From: Isoetes taiwanensis
Lineage: Eukaryota; Streptophyta; Lycopodiopsida; Isoetales; Isoetaceae
Length of the DNA stretch: 64,000 nucleotides
Assembly: GCA_021234155.1 (NCBI GenBank)
Contig: JAJEKV010000039.1
Span: forward strand, 12,464,840-12,528,839
Direction: 5' to 3'
Shown here: positions 11,541-22,819 of the stretch, one piece after another
Numbering within the stretch: position 1 is the stretch's first letter
Layout: every line of letters starts with the position of its first letter
Notes under the pieces: generated by a model
Databases searched by the model: none
Seen by the model: only the letters and a program-made list of their open reading frames with translations
What the model was told of the DNA's origin: nothing
Position numbers and translations under genes: made by a program

Positions 11541-12411
11541 TTAAGGGAAGAAAGGAGAATGAACGAGAGTGACATTAACATGGGTAACAGAGTCAGCAGG
11601 AGGGCGGAATTCGACATGGGTAAAATTGGCCCAACCTTTGACGCCACGTAAAAACTGTGCATCGTTCAATTCTTGCCCTCTCGCCAATCGATCATGCCAT
11701 TTGGCAAGTTTCAAATCAAGAATCCGGTTCATCATCGGGCGGATTCCCTGCTTTACTTGCATTAGGGCGATCCTTTGTTTATTTGCATTCTCGCAAGATT
11801 ACCCGCATTCGCGGATTTACCGTGATTCGGCCGATCTTTACTTGCATTCGATTCAAGAATTGAACGCTCTTGTTTCATCGTTAGGGAAAGCCCATTTAGT
11901 GGTTTTCTCGCCTGTGGTCAGGTATTCCGCCTCCGCGCCGCCTGTTTGACAAACAGAAAGCCCACTAAATGGGCTTTCCTATATACCTTAAGGAACCGTG
12001 CCGCCGACGACAGCCGAAAGATCCGATCCGCTGACAGGTCGCGGCCATTGATGGAGAAGGAGCCCTGGAAGAGGTCTATGTCGATAACAGGGGCCATGAT
12101 TTCTTGATCATGGGGGTACGATATGTACGTGGCGTCCGCATTGAGCACCATGATCTTCATCCCGGCCCCACCGCCTTGGACGCGGTTGGATCGCTCCTCC
12201 GCTAGCGCAGATCCCCCACCGATACCGGCCCCCCACTGGACGGCCACCCCGTCCCCCATTCTCCCGCCGCCACCACCACCACCGCCCCGATTCTAAGCAG
12301 TCAATTCTTCGTGTGGATGTAGAACACCATATTTGTTACCTTTGCATTCGCATATAACCCCCATACCATTACTAGCACTAACACCCCGCTCAATACCATT
12401 GTCGCCTTCAT
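11541..12411 (-). pseudogene. dirigent-like pseudogene (copy B)
   Basis: Aligned with copy A, the ATG (12411) and signal-peptide region remain, and so does the last part of the protein, beginning LRGVKGWANFTHVEF after the insertion. In between it carries an early stop after EELTA (copy A: KNSLP region), several small indels, and an insertion of about 340 bp (11650-11987) just before the RGVKGW motif. The middle part LNADATYISYPHDQEIM is still easily recognised. Loss of function seems complete. Whether it is transcribed is unknown. Confidence 0.85.
11650..11987. mobile_element. insertion of about 340 bp in dirigent copy B, hairpin-rich
   Basis: This segment is absent from copy A. It is higher in GC than its surroundings and contains a 17-bp perfect inverted repeat (GAAAGCCCATTTAGTGG at 11886-11902 and its complement at 11962-11978). 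It also has a tight hairpin GAAAGCCCA-CTAAA-TGGGCTTTC at 11956-11978 and a small one, CTGTTTGACAAACAG, at 11942-11956. TTTACTTGCATT-like words recur inside. It has no terminal inverted repeats or target duplication that I can see. Plant organelle (mitochondrial) DNA often shows such short GC hairpins, so an organelle-derived insertion is possible but unproven. Confidence 0.6.
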
Positions 12412-13649
12412 TTCTCCTCTGCTATTCTCGCCTCACACTCGTCTACACCATCCTTCCCTAGCAACTCGCCCTCCTAAGAAATTGCTCACAAATCCCTTGC
12501 CCACAACTCTCTCCCTGATAAGAAATTGCTCACAAATCCTCCCTTCAACACCTTTTAAATCCCTTGCCCAGTCCCTTCAACACCTTTTAAATGTGACGAA
12601 TTAACCACCGATCTGCCTTAGCCCCACATATCAATTATTGTATTTTTTGCTATCTTGGAACTTTTGCCTCATTGTCCTGCACATGGGGGTACTCTATTCT
12701 ATTCTATACTATTCTTTTAATCTAATATAATCCATTTTCTTGAGAATATGCCGTTGTTTTTACATACGAATATCTTATTTACTTTCTCATACACACGCAC
12801 ACAACCCTCATACCATGGTTTCCTTTATTGCTCCTTCAATGCTATTCTCACAAGAGACTTGTCTAAACATTGGTCCACCGACTTGTTCAAATAAGATATC
12901 TAGCTATACTTGTATTTCAAGCCCCCCGTTGAAACATGGATAAGAAATTGCCTACAAATACCCAACAAAGCAGTCTGCCTATTCAACATCTTTTCATGGT
13001 GATGCATGACCTATCGATTTGACGTATCCCCACCTATCAATTATTATTTTGTTAATGTTCGATTCTAGATCTATGGATAGGGCAATATGTGGTGGAAGCA
13101 ACCTAATATCTTTGTCTCCCTATAGCGTTTTCTAGGTTGACATGCTGAAGAGGAAGTGTAACAAAAAAGAAAAGGAGAGAGAAAGCGCAAGCATTTGATT
13201 GATGGAATAGGTGATTTTGAACATAGCATATATAACAGTAGGATTACACTTCATGCCTTGCCAATAGCGCTTTGTTTGTATGTTTAATTTTTGCAATAAT
13301 GTCCTTTGCTTTTAGAGGAAATATATTTCAAATGGTGGTAGAAGAATTTTAAGTTAGGGGTAATGTGCCCCTGTGCCCTTATGTCAGGGCGAGCCAGTGC
13401 CCGAGCCCCATGTTGGGCCTGCAGGGGCACATTTCCCAACGTAAAGTTAGGGTGGAAGTGATTTCCTTGCCACGTGGCACCATCACGACTACAGAAGTTC
13501 AAAAATCCCATTATCAGCCCTGTTGAACAGAGTAGAGGCAACGCGGAGGAGAGGAAGCGAGGGGCAGGACATTACCAAACATTACCTGTTTTAATCTAGG
13601 CCTGAAATAGGGGGAAATCATCTCCCTCCTAATTTTACGTATTTAAGAG

Positions 13650-14720
13650 AGCACAAATGAGGGCCAGAGGCCGGAGTTTGTTATAGCAGGGCATAGCACG
13701 AGGGTGTTATCTGCCTTAACAACTTGGGCGCGAGAGTTTTTTTGGTGGTTTTGTAGTGGTTTTCATAACAAGCTAGGTATTTGTGGCCAATTGGCATAAC
13801 AAAGTAGGTGTTTATGCGCTTTTTAATGTGTTACTGGTAAGTAACACCACTGCAACCAATGGCTGAGATCTGATTCGAGTATTAAAACTTGAGGGCTAGG
13901 TTGTTAAGGTGTACAATATCTATTCTTTATGAGAATTCGGAACATTTTGTTTTAAAAAAATGCTACAAATTTCTTTGCACTTTAACATTGGTATTATTCA
14001 TATTTGCTTGAGTTTGATAGAGGGTACACACCTTGCAAAGTCATATATGTCAACATATGTAAAAGCCATCAACATTGAATCCAATACAATATACTTGATA
14101 TGTGTAACATGAGTAAGACGAAGACAAGAATCATGTTCTTTAGAGGTGAGAAAACATGACAAATCTTCTGGGAAGTTGAGATAACAAGTGGAATTAAATA
14201 ACGAGATAAATATCTCCTTTGACAAAACATGCTAACAAAAGAAATTTTGAAATGAAGCTTTCTTTGTGGTTTCCAAATGAGCTTTCTTTTTTACATTTCT
14301 AACTTCAAAAATGTTGTTTTTTTAACCTTCTCTATTGCATCGAAGGGTCCTTGCTGAAACCAAAACAAAGGCGATATTTATTGGAATTGCAAACTCTTGA
14401 TATGATATTATTACAACTAAAAATGATATTTATTGAACTGCAAACTACTGATACAATATTATAACAATTAGATATAACAGTTAGACTAATGATGCAACAA
14501 TTAATTAAACTAAACTTGTCTATTGCATGATCTGTAGTTAACTAAATGGGTCCATAGATTCTATAACAGTAGTTGTCCCAAAGTTCACCACTGGAAGAGA
14601 TGATGCTTTGAATATACCATTCATCAATAAACATATGTCATCATGTCCCAAAGTTCAGTGCTGTACCGCATGATTTTCTCCCATGCCAGACCTATTGTTG
14701 CTCCGCAGTAATGGAATATT
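13650..14720. other. intergenic DNA, nothing recognised
   Basis: AT-rich sequence with several GATATTATTACAA-like partial repeats around 14390-14480. No open frame over 75 codons and no repeat shared with the rest of the window were noticed. Confidence 0.55.
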
Positions 14721-14724
14721 TAGT

Positions 14725-14822
14725 AAAATAACAGGGGGTTCCAGAGGGATTTGATATGGATGTAAAAATTACAATTCCTGAAACCATAGGCCATATATCC
14801 CTAAAACAATTGAATGGATTGT

Positions 14823-14856
<34 letters not shown>
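14725..14856 (+). mobile_element. SINE-like 3' fragment with poly(A)
   Basis: About 100 bp beginning AATAACAGGGGGTTC and ending in a run of about 30 A. The same body recurs at 15190-15308 (also A-tailed) and 20388-20462 (no tail), and its first bases recur near 16575. The repeated body with a terminal poly(A) on the plus strand is the mark of a retroposon. Confidence 0.65.
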
Positions 14857-14858
<2 letters not shown>

Positions 14859-14879
14859 ATAGATTCAAGAGAAAAAATA

Positions 14880-15308
14880 ATCACATTACCTCACTGGGTA
14901 CATTGGTTAAAGTAGTCTTATTAGGACATTGAGTTATTTTGGTAGAGGTTCAAGCCCTTGTATTTCATATTCTACAATCTTAAGCAAAGCTATCTAGAGG
15001 TTCGATATTCTCTCAAAACCTTAGGCGAAATCGTATTTCATATTTCAAAATCATAGGCGCCTCCAATCATAAATGACTATAAGCGAAACAGGAGGTGCCC
15101 AAAGGCTCCAACATACGATCTAGGTCATAGGATCGACGAATCCGACGACTCTGGTAGTCCAGAGTGCACCTCCTTTAGAACATGTAGCAAAATAACAGGG
15201 GGTTCTAGGGGGATTTGATATGGATGTAAAAGTAACAATTCCTGAAACCATAGACCATATATCCCTAAAACAATTGAATGGATTGTTATTAAAAAAAAAA
15301 AAAAAAAA
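14880..15308 (+). mobile_element. SINE-like element, best copy
   Basis: About 430 bp ending in an 18-A tail at 15291-15308. The 5' part contains CCTCACTGGGTACATTGGTT, resembling a tRNA-type A box. Sixty bases on comes AGAGGTTCAAGCCC, close to the B-box consensus GGTTCRANNCC. A second copy (20052-20462) shares the full body but has lost its tail. These features suggest a tRNA-derived SINE transcribed by RNA polymerase III. The A box is weak, so the class is an inference. Confidence 0.5.
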
Positions 15309-15619
15309 CCTGGTCTGAAAGATATCAGATTTAAAACTAGAAGACCCATGTGGGAGATCAAGTTTTTTAGATTGCAGCCTTGAATAAGATTTGGTGCAGA
15401 ATCCTACCCAAGCCTTTATAAGGATCATAAAAATAAACTAAAAGAAAGAAAGAATTGAAAAGGACAAAGAATTATAGACTTAAAGGATAAGAAGACAACA
15501 AATTACATATAAGTAAAGAAAAAGAGGAATAAAGGATGCATGTACAAAAAAGAATAATACAAAGTATAAATCAAACTAAAGCCTAATACGGTTAAGAAGT
15601 AGGAAGATGGTTAAGAAGG

Positions 15620-16310
15620 TTGAGATGGTTAAGAAGTAGGAAGATAGACTAGTAGACACAGGCAACTCCGGTTAAACCAGAGAATTGAAGTATCTAAAAA
15701 AACCCGGCCGGGTTTAGAATAGGCCAAGCATCAGTTTCAATCAATCCGTCCACTGTCTTATCAATCCAACAATTTGAATTTACATCTGTATACTTTTATT
15801 TAACCAAAGACGAAAATACAAGAACCCAGAGAAGACTCCTATTTTTAAATTGTAACTAGTGCAAAAGAAATTGCCTTGTTAATGGTCCAGAGATAAAGTT
15901 CTTTAGATAAGTCAGTTTGGGACATTAAATGCATAAGATTCTCAGAATAAGGAGACAAGAATACAGATTACCATTCTAGATCGAAATCTGGTATATGTCT
16001 TCTAAAAATACAGGCTTATTTTGTAAAATGTACCCAATGAAGAGCTAGGTTCAGATAATAACAGTATTTTATTGTTCAAATTTTTCTTTCCTTTGATAAA
16101 CTTACAACAATGCAGGCATTAAGCATATAATAGTTGTTGATTAAAAGCTCATGAGGCCTTAAACAAAAGGTCAAGCATGGTTAATGAAGAGCTAGGTTCA
16201 GATAAAAGCAGTACTTTATTTACAACAATGCAGGCATTAATTAAGCAGACCATAGTGTAGCATCAGGAAGTGCAAAGCCATAGCCTGAAAGTACTAATAA
16301 GATACACCAT
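15620..16310 (+). repeat. segmental duplication S, copy 1, part 1
   Basis: Near-identical to 46560-47386, from GGTTAAGAAGTAGGAAGATA through the CCCGGCCGGG palindrome and on to AGTACTAATAAGATACA. Copy 2 holds some extra short stretches (for example near 46717-46745 and 47184-47330). Part 2 follows directly in copy 1, but in copy 2 it is 9.9 kb further right. Confidence 0.9.
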
Positions 16311-16568
16311 AAAGATAAGTTTCTGAAGCGACCAAAGATGCAGTTCAAAGGTAGCTAGATATAAATGTTTAATGGGGCGAAAACCATTGATGAGATGGTT
16401 TTTTTTTTACAGCGATAAATTTAGTGTAGCTAGACATCATGAAACAGTTTTAAACAATAATGAGTAAACAACAGTAACAAACGGAAATAAAGGCCCAGAC
16501 CTGGTATATTAATGAAGTCCAGAGAAATACAAAGTTTAATGACAAAGTTGAAAACTATTATGTTCAAT
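16311..16568 (+). repeat. segmental duplication S, copy 1, part 2
   Basis: Matches 57287-57546 almost base for base (CCATAAAGATAAGTTTCTGA to GAAAACTATTATGTTCA). In copy 1 it joins part 1 without a gap, so copy 1 is the empty site for the large insert at 47387-57286. Confidence 0.9.
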
Positions 16569-18062
16569 ATGTAGCATAATAACAGGGGGTTTTCTTTGTG
16601 TTTTTGTACGTTTTTCACTAAGGTTTTCCTATGATTTCGTGATGTATTCAAATGGATGTACTAATGCGTACATCTAGAGTGCACCATTTCTGAGCCATTG
16701 ATTTTAGCTTTTTTTTTTTTTATCAATGGTCAACAATCAATGGCTCACAACAAAAGCCCTTTTTTTGTGCGTGTGGTGCATAATGGTCAACAACCAATGG
16801 CTCACAACAAAAGCCCTCTTTTTATGTGTATGGTGCATAATGGGCACATGAAGGGCTTGAAGGGCGCATGTAGTGCAAATTTCCCCAATCAACAACACAT
16901 TTCTTATAATAACTTTTGATCCAGAGCTCTGTTTCAGATGATTTTTATTGCGTTGGAAAGCTCTCTCCGATATCTTTTTGATAGTGTATGATATGGATAT
17001 TTTTAGTTAAGTTATCTATGCTAAAACAGCAATTTTTCGGCCGGGTTTGGTAGGCTTTCACATCCTACCAGCTGATTAATACAGGATTGCGCTATGGGAT
17101 ATTGTTTTATGGCTCATTCCGAATGAAGCTTGCAAAAAATTACCATGCATTTTTAGATTTTGAGGCAGTTATTAAGCAAATTCCAAGGCTTCTAGATCCT
17201 TGTGCTAACAAGCAGAAAAGTTTCCCACTTTGGTTTCTCACCACAAGAATCCATGGAGGCCAAAGGCTGCTGTTAAATTCCAGCTGAAAAATGTTTGTGT
17301 ACGGGTGTTGCAAACTTTATGACTTTCAGAATAATGGGATCAATCTGCTCTATCTTTATGGTAACTTTTACTTATGTTCTATTTATTTTATTGTGATGAA
17401 ATTCAAAAGCTACAGGTGATGAAGCCTCAAATGAATTCTAGTTTTTTTCTGGTTTGAATTCTAAATTTTTTGTCACACCGGGAGGGGGGGGTGACGTCCC
17501 TGAGGCCCCGAAGGGGCCAAAAATTTTTTTTTGCAACACAAACCATTAACATACAACATATAAAAATTAAATCCCCCAACACATAACAACTAACACATAA
17601 CAACCATTGACATTAACAACCAACACATAACTACCATTAACATTAATTAACACAACCATTGGGTCCAACACATTTAAATTAAAATCCCCCTTAAACCCCC
17701 TTTGGTTTGGGTGCATATTCACACGGGGGGTGACGTAGAGCAGCGAGAGCCCTCATAATTGTATTTTGCACGTCAATCAACACCATATAGTATTCCGCTC
17801 GAAATCTTATAGTATTTTACGAATCTTGTTATACAGTATAGCAAATTTTGTACTTGCGTACCCCACAAACGAGGAACTTTACGTACGGTGTAGATTAAGG
17901 AATAAGGGATTAATATACCTATCCAACAACTCTCGTTGCCCGGAGTCACCCCCCGCGTGAATATGCACCCAAACCAAAGGGGGTTTAAGGGGGATTTTAA
18001 TTTAAATGTGTTGGACCCAATGGTTGTGTTAATTAATGTTAATGGTAGTTATGTGTTGGTTG
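16569..18062. mobile_element. 1.5-kb insertion in duplication copy 1
   Basis: This sequence is missing from the other copy, where TTATGTTCA runs straight into CATATATAAGAGAC (57546). A TCA at each edge may be a 3-bp target duplication. The insert begins with a SINE-body fragment (AACAGGGGG near 16581). It then holds a tandem pair of about 65 bp (16727-16850, sharing CAATGGCTCACAACAAAAGC) and ends in the foldback at 17617-18062. It may be several insertions on top of each other. There is no coding capacity I would defend. Confidence 0.6.
17617..18062. mobile_element. 446-bp foldback element with 118-bp inverted arms
   Basis: The arms 17617-17734 and 17945-18062 are inverted copies with about two mismatches, starting CAACCAACACATAACTACC and ending at CGGGGGGTGAC. 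The 210-bp spacer encodes nothing recognisable. The outer end of the right arm coincides with the insertion boundary, which supports its being a transposable unit. Partial copies of the arm sequence (AACACATAACAAC) also lie just left of the left arm. Confidence 0.75.
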
Positions 18063-18656
18063 TCACATATATAGGAGACAAGAAAACATATGTGTGCCAG
18101 CAGATCTAAAAGATATATATAGGAAATAAGAAAACATATGTCTGCCACCATATCAAAAAGCCAGTATTGCAGTATATAGCAAACATGACAGGAAGAAAAA
18201 ATGTAAAGCTGAATAACTCAGGTTTAAGGTCAAAATGAAGAGCTATTCCACATCAACAAGAGGAAAGATAAAAGTGCCATTGTAAAATACTGTTTTTAAG
18301 ATTAATCAGACTTGAGGCAAAGTAGCCAAAGGACGGTATTGAGATTTGCACCAGCAATGCTAGGGTATAAGAAATTACAACCATAGAACTGTTTTTTGAC
18401 TTCATAAGTCAGGTTTTCACCAGCAGCATCTCCAGAGGAACTCATCTTCAAGCAAAAGCAGAAACAAAAGAAATTACAAAGGTGGGAGAAGCTCGGTACC
18501 TGCAGCCAAACAACATGACATTAGCATGAAAATGGTAATGCATGAAGGGCCAAAAGGTACAATGAGACTTCTCGGTTTATCACCGTTCAGCCTTTATAAC
18601 CTTTTGCCCTGCATGCTTGAAAGATAGAGCACTAAAAGGAGATTTACTAAAGGAAC
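18063..18656 (+). repeat. segmental duplication S, copy 1, part 3
   Basis: Matches 57547-58139, ending at AAAAGGAACTGT. Beyond that the two copies diverge sharply, so 58139/58140 is a breakpoint of the right-hand copy. Confidence 0.9.
18302..18445 (-). other. possible first coding exon, copy 1
   Basis: On the minus strand an ATG follows a strong pyrimidine tract ending in GCTTGAAG, a good splice acceptor. It opens a 47-codon frame beginning MSSSGDAAGENLTYE. The same frame is kept in the duplicate (57924-57781) with a V-to-D change. The orientation agrees with the reverse transcriptase gene, and in copy 2 this would be upstream of that gene's first recognised exon. It could be its 5' exon or simply a conserved non-coding stretch in a young duplication. 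Confidence 0.25.
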
Positions 18657-18914
18657 TGTATATAAAAATACTGTAAGTCAGATAGAATCAAAACGTGCAG
18701 ATCAATGGTAGTTAAAAAAGATCTTAACAGAGGTCCACCTGTAGTAAAGTAGGGGAAATTAGGTCCAAGCTTCGGATTTTCCAGAACGTGTCCAGTGAAT
18801 AAATGGAATTCAATAAGAACACAGGAAGAAATACCTGATGGTCATCTTGCTCAGAAGAGTAATCTTCTTCTTGTTGTGTCTCGGGTATGGAAAGTCTAGT
18901 AACAGCACATTATC

Positions 18915-19182
18915 TTAAGATCTACTATAATGGCTGCTGGAACCACCATTATACTTCTTGTTGCCAGGGACAGATTTATCAACAAAAGCATTTCTCTTCT
19001 GACCGTTATTTCTCTTATGCTCAGCCATATGTGTATTGTATTCTAAGAACTCAGAGTCGGACATGCAAGCTAAGAACTCTGCTTGTAGGAAATTGTCTCT
19101 CAGAGATACGTCACCGGAACAAGAGGTAAGAGGATTATTATCTGAGTCGAGGTTCCACATTTGGACTGGAATATTGGGACAC
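18915..19182 (-). other. possible coding exon, unrecognised
   Basis: A minus-strand frame of 81 codons from ATG at 19160 extends back to a TTATATTTAG acceptor match at 19183-19184. The product is hydrophilic, with CMSDSEFLEYNTHMAEHKRN in the middle and a GGSSSHYSRS end. Its composition looks protein-like. It lies beyond the end of the right-hand duplicate, so there is no second copy to compare. Family unknown. Confidence 0.25.
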
Positions 19183-20051
19183 CTAAATATAATGCATCCT
19201 AAATAAGAGAAAGGTTCATAGGTTTATGACAGCAATCTTCAGCACGTTTGAAGTGGTATCTTCAAATCAATGGGCTTTTAGCTGAAACCAGGTAGAGAAA
19301 GGCATTGCTTACCAGATTTGTCGGAATAGAATGTATCGCCAAATACTTGTGCAAGAAGGAATAGGGTCAACCCGCCATTTTCGATTAGAGGTCTGCAGCC
19401 ACAGGGCCGGAAATGTGTAAGGGAAAATTTGTACGCAGAATCTTGGATAGTTCGAGCGTGGAAAATTTAAGTGAATAGGTAAAGGAAAACCATTAGGGTA
19501 TTAAGCGGATAAACTATAACTCTGACACAATGTAAAAACAATGGAATAAGTCTATTTCAAGTTAGGTGAGATGTGTAATCCACCTTTGTAAGAATTATAA
19601 GTGTAGTCATTATCCTCAAGGTGATAAGACTGCATGGTGTGTGAAGGGATAAAAAATTACCAGCTCATTTATCCACGAAAAAAGGAACCATGGGATGTTA
19701 AAGAAATGAGGTATTGAAACTGTTAAAATACCATAGAATAGACTGAAATGCATAATCATCATATGGAGAAGCAAAAGAATTACCAATTTACAACCCAAGA
19801 TGTCAAATTGTAAGAAAGACCAAGGAGATGCTATGGGTGTTTAAATGCAGATAGAATAAAGTATGCAGGTCTAGTGAAAGGTTAAAGGTTAGGGTCCAGA
19901 AAGAATAAATTCAAGTCACTGTAGTACATGGTGAATTTATTTAGGATGAAAAAGTCAGAACAACATCTATTTGTAGCTTGTAAGAATCAGATAAACACAA
20001 ATTAAATTGTGCACTGGAATATTAATTAAAAAAAAAAAAAAAAAAAAAAAC

Positions 20052-20462
20052 ATAGATTCAAGATAAAAAATAATCACATTACCTCACTGGGTACATTGGT
20101 TAAAGTAGTTTTATTAAGACATTAAGTTATTTTGATAGAGGTTCAAGCCCCCGTATTTCATATTCTAAAATTTTATGCAAAGTCAGAAGTCAGATAGAGG
20201 TTCGATATTCCCTCAAAACCTTAGGCGAAATCGTATTTCATATTTCAAAATCATAGGTGCCTCCAATCATAAATAACTATAAGTGAAACAGGAGGTGCCC
20301 AGAGGCTGCAACATACGATCTGGGTCGTAGGATCGACGAATCCGATGACTGTGGTAGTCCAGGGTGCACCTCGTTTAGAACATGTAGCAAAATAACAGGG
20401 GGTTCTAGGGGGATTTGATATGGATGTAAAAATAACAATTCCTGAAACCATAGACCATATAT
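20052..20462 (+). mobile_element. SINE-like element, second copy (tail lost)
   Basis: Same body as 14880-15290, preceded by the same poly(A) run (20028-20050) that precedes the first copy. The match stops abruptly at 20462, before the poly(A) expected at its 3' end, and unrelated sequence follows. The copied block therefore includes part of an older upstream A-tail. Confidence 0.55.
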
Positions 20463-20464
20463 GT

Positions 20465-20492
20465 TAGTCCTGTACGTCCAGGTACAGGACTA
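20465..20492. other. perfect 11-bp hairpin
   Basis: TAGTCCTGTAC and GTACAGGACTA are separated by six bases (GTCCAG). It starts three bases after the SINE-like copy breaks off, so it marks the junction. Function unknown. Confidence 0.7.
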
Positions 20493-20499
20493 TTCATGA

Positions 20500-22100
20500 A
20501 GGGGCAGGAATAAGACACCAGGTCAAGGTCAACCATCAGGAAGTAGTCCCCCACTGAAGACCACGACCAAGACCACGCCGAAGAAGAGACAGAGAATTGT
20601 TGAAGGTTTTCCTGGACAAAACCCTCAACCTCAAGGGTATAGGACCTCCAGGTTGCTATAGGCAACCACTCTGTAGAGAATTCTGCAAATACTATGCTCA
20701 AGAACTCGAATAGATCAGTTTCCCTAAACAGAAAAAAACCAATCACAGCAAAAAACTTGCCCTGGGACAATCTTTGAGAGCTTTTCTACAATTCCAATCC
20801 ACAAAGCTTCTAGACAATATGCTTGATTAGTATACCAAGGCCTATTTGCAGATTCCTTAGGCTTCTCTATGGAATTGAGCTTACTGACCAAGTCAATTTT
20901 GAGTCAATATCCCAACCCGAGAGCTTGTTTTGCCAACTCTTGAGATCGAGCACTTTTTTTAGTTTTGACAATTGATTTAACTTCTAATGACTCTGCAGAC
21001 TAAGTGCATATGTATCATAAAAGCAATTTGCAGCCATTTTTGTGGGGAAAAATTGTTTATCAACTAATACAGTTCTTGATTCAAGAATGAACAGACAGAT
21101 GGGTTCTAGAGATATGTTTTAATGTTTTTTGGGATGGTACTTATTATAAAGACCCTATGGTGCAAAAAAACTGACTCAGGTATTGCTAATAACCTCTATT
21201 TTCTGTGTTTTATGGATTTTTAGCATAAAGGAATAAGAATTCACACTGTTAAATAACAATAGTACTTACCAAGGTCGGATTTTCTCTCATTTGATTATCA
21301 CATAGAAGGTAAACATCAATTCCCAAGCTCACAGTCTTGGGCACAGGATCCAAAATAATCATAAGAAGGTAAACAATCAGGTTTTTTGCATTAAATTCAA
21401 ATAAACTTCATGCAAGGCAGGCCATTCTTCGCTAAATACTTCCAAATCCGTTACATTGAGTAGCTCAGACGTCAGAATTTTGCATAGAAGCCGACGACTT
21501 GTTTCAGAACGTATCCCCCTTTTATTTTCTTATTTCCGGCACATTCTTGGCATCTGAGGTTGTTTGGTTTTGGCTTATGTGTGTCGTGATGTTTCTTGAA
21601 GCATAAGGATACAAAAGAGATGTTCAAGCTCATGATTATCAGGTCAGATCCACCGAGAGGTCGGATCTTGGTCTGACCTTTTTAAGTCAAAGGATTTTCG
21701 CGGAGGAACAATATCCCACAGGCCTTTTTCGAAAAATAATCCCAGGGCAACGTGGCGCATGGGGATTGGATGAAATCATACCTAGGCAAAGGGTTCATAG
21801 GAAATAATTGCTCGCACATATTTTTCTTTTTAAATGGTATGATCTTGGGGTTTGGACACGTGGTAAGTGTAGGGTAACGTGGCATGTGATGACTTGGCAT
21901 ATGGTGACTTGGCAGAATTTTCCTCTAGTCAAAACTTTGTGAGATGAAAGAAGGAATATGATGTGTGAAAGAAGGGATATGATGTGTGAAAGAAGGAATA
22001 TGATTTGTGATGAGGTGGCTAACTTTTGTTGAGGTGGATGATGACATGGCATGGTGACATGGCAAAAATCTTTTCTCCTAGTCAACAACTTGTGTGAGAT
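20500..22100. other. intergenic DNA, no supported gene
   Basis: Short frames only. The 121-codon minus-strand frame at 20770-20405 runs across the SINE junction and is not taken as a gene. From about 21680 the sequence becomes rich in GGTGA, CATGGC and GATATGATGTG words, leading into the tandem pair that follows. Confidence 0.5.
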
Positions 22101-22106
22101 GAAAAA

Positions 22107-22398
22107 CAAAATGGTAGATGACATGTATGGTGAGGTGGCATTTTTGGTGAGTTGGATGGTGATGTGGCACAATTATATGCACTTTGGGTATGTAACCTTG
22201 ATAATGCTTAAGCCAAATTTGCCCAAGTAATGGAGATGAGTGTTTGAAAAACAAAATGGTGGATGACATGTATGGTGAGGTGGCATGTTTGGTGAGGTGG
22301 ATGATGATGTGGCATAATTATATGCACTTTTGGCACGAAATCTTAATAATGCTTAGACCAAATTTTGCCCAAGTGACTTTGTAATGGGAATGAGTGTT
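22107..22398 (+). repeat. tandem pair of about 150-bp units
   Basis: Units 22107-22245 and 22246-22398 share ACAAAATGGT, GATGACATGTATGGTGAGGT, ATTATATGCACTTT and AAATTTTGCCCAAGT. Shorter GGTGA/GATGTGGCA relatives lie just upstream (21,900-22,090). Confidence 0.75.
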
Positions 22399-22819
22399 TT
22401 TCTCCCTCCCTTTTGCTTTAGAGAGAGAGTGTGCCCTATTGGCCATTAATATGCCAATTTCAATAGGGATTTAGGGAAATAGTGGATGTGTGATGGAGTG
22501 TGTGTTGTTCTTGACTAGGAGATAGATTAAGCCATTTTGGATTTGAATAATGGTGAGTAAAAGGAGGCAATTGGAGTCAAGGAGTTCCTCAAGGTATAGA
22601 TCATGCCAAAGAACTTGAATGAATATCTTACTTCTTAGGGGGTCTTCCAATCTTGATCTTGCCATAGAGCTCCCTTATATTCACCTTGCACTACATTTTG
22701 ACCTTCAACCCTTCTTTGCAATACTTCAAATGAGAGTCCTTGCTTGCTTCTTCAACTTGAGGTTGCTTGAATTGTCTTGAGGATGCAGACTTGGTATATG
22801 CACATATTTCAGCAAATTG

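Larger units (their letters stand above)
10727..13646 (+). repeat. tandem segmental duplication, unit B
   Basis: Second copy of the 5210-8285 unit, same orientation. It contains the broken dirigent copy. Its right edge lies near the ATTTTACGTATTTAA stretch (unit A: ACTTTATGTATTTAA). It lacks the ATCT array and the ~210-bp segment of unit A. Confidence 0.85.

Noticed and set aside
11956-11978. Bacterial-type terminator
   Set aside because: The hairpin resembles one, but there is no bacterial gene or U-tract context. It is treated as part of the inserted segment.
20405-20770. 121-codon minus-strand frame
   Set aside because: It crosses the junction of the SINE-like copy and the hairpin; the two halves belong to unrelated DNA.
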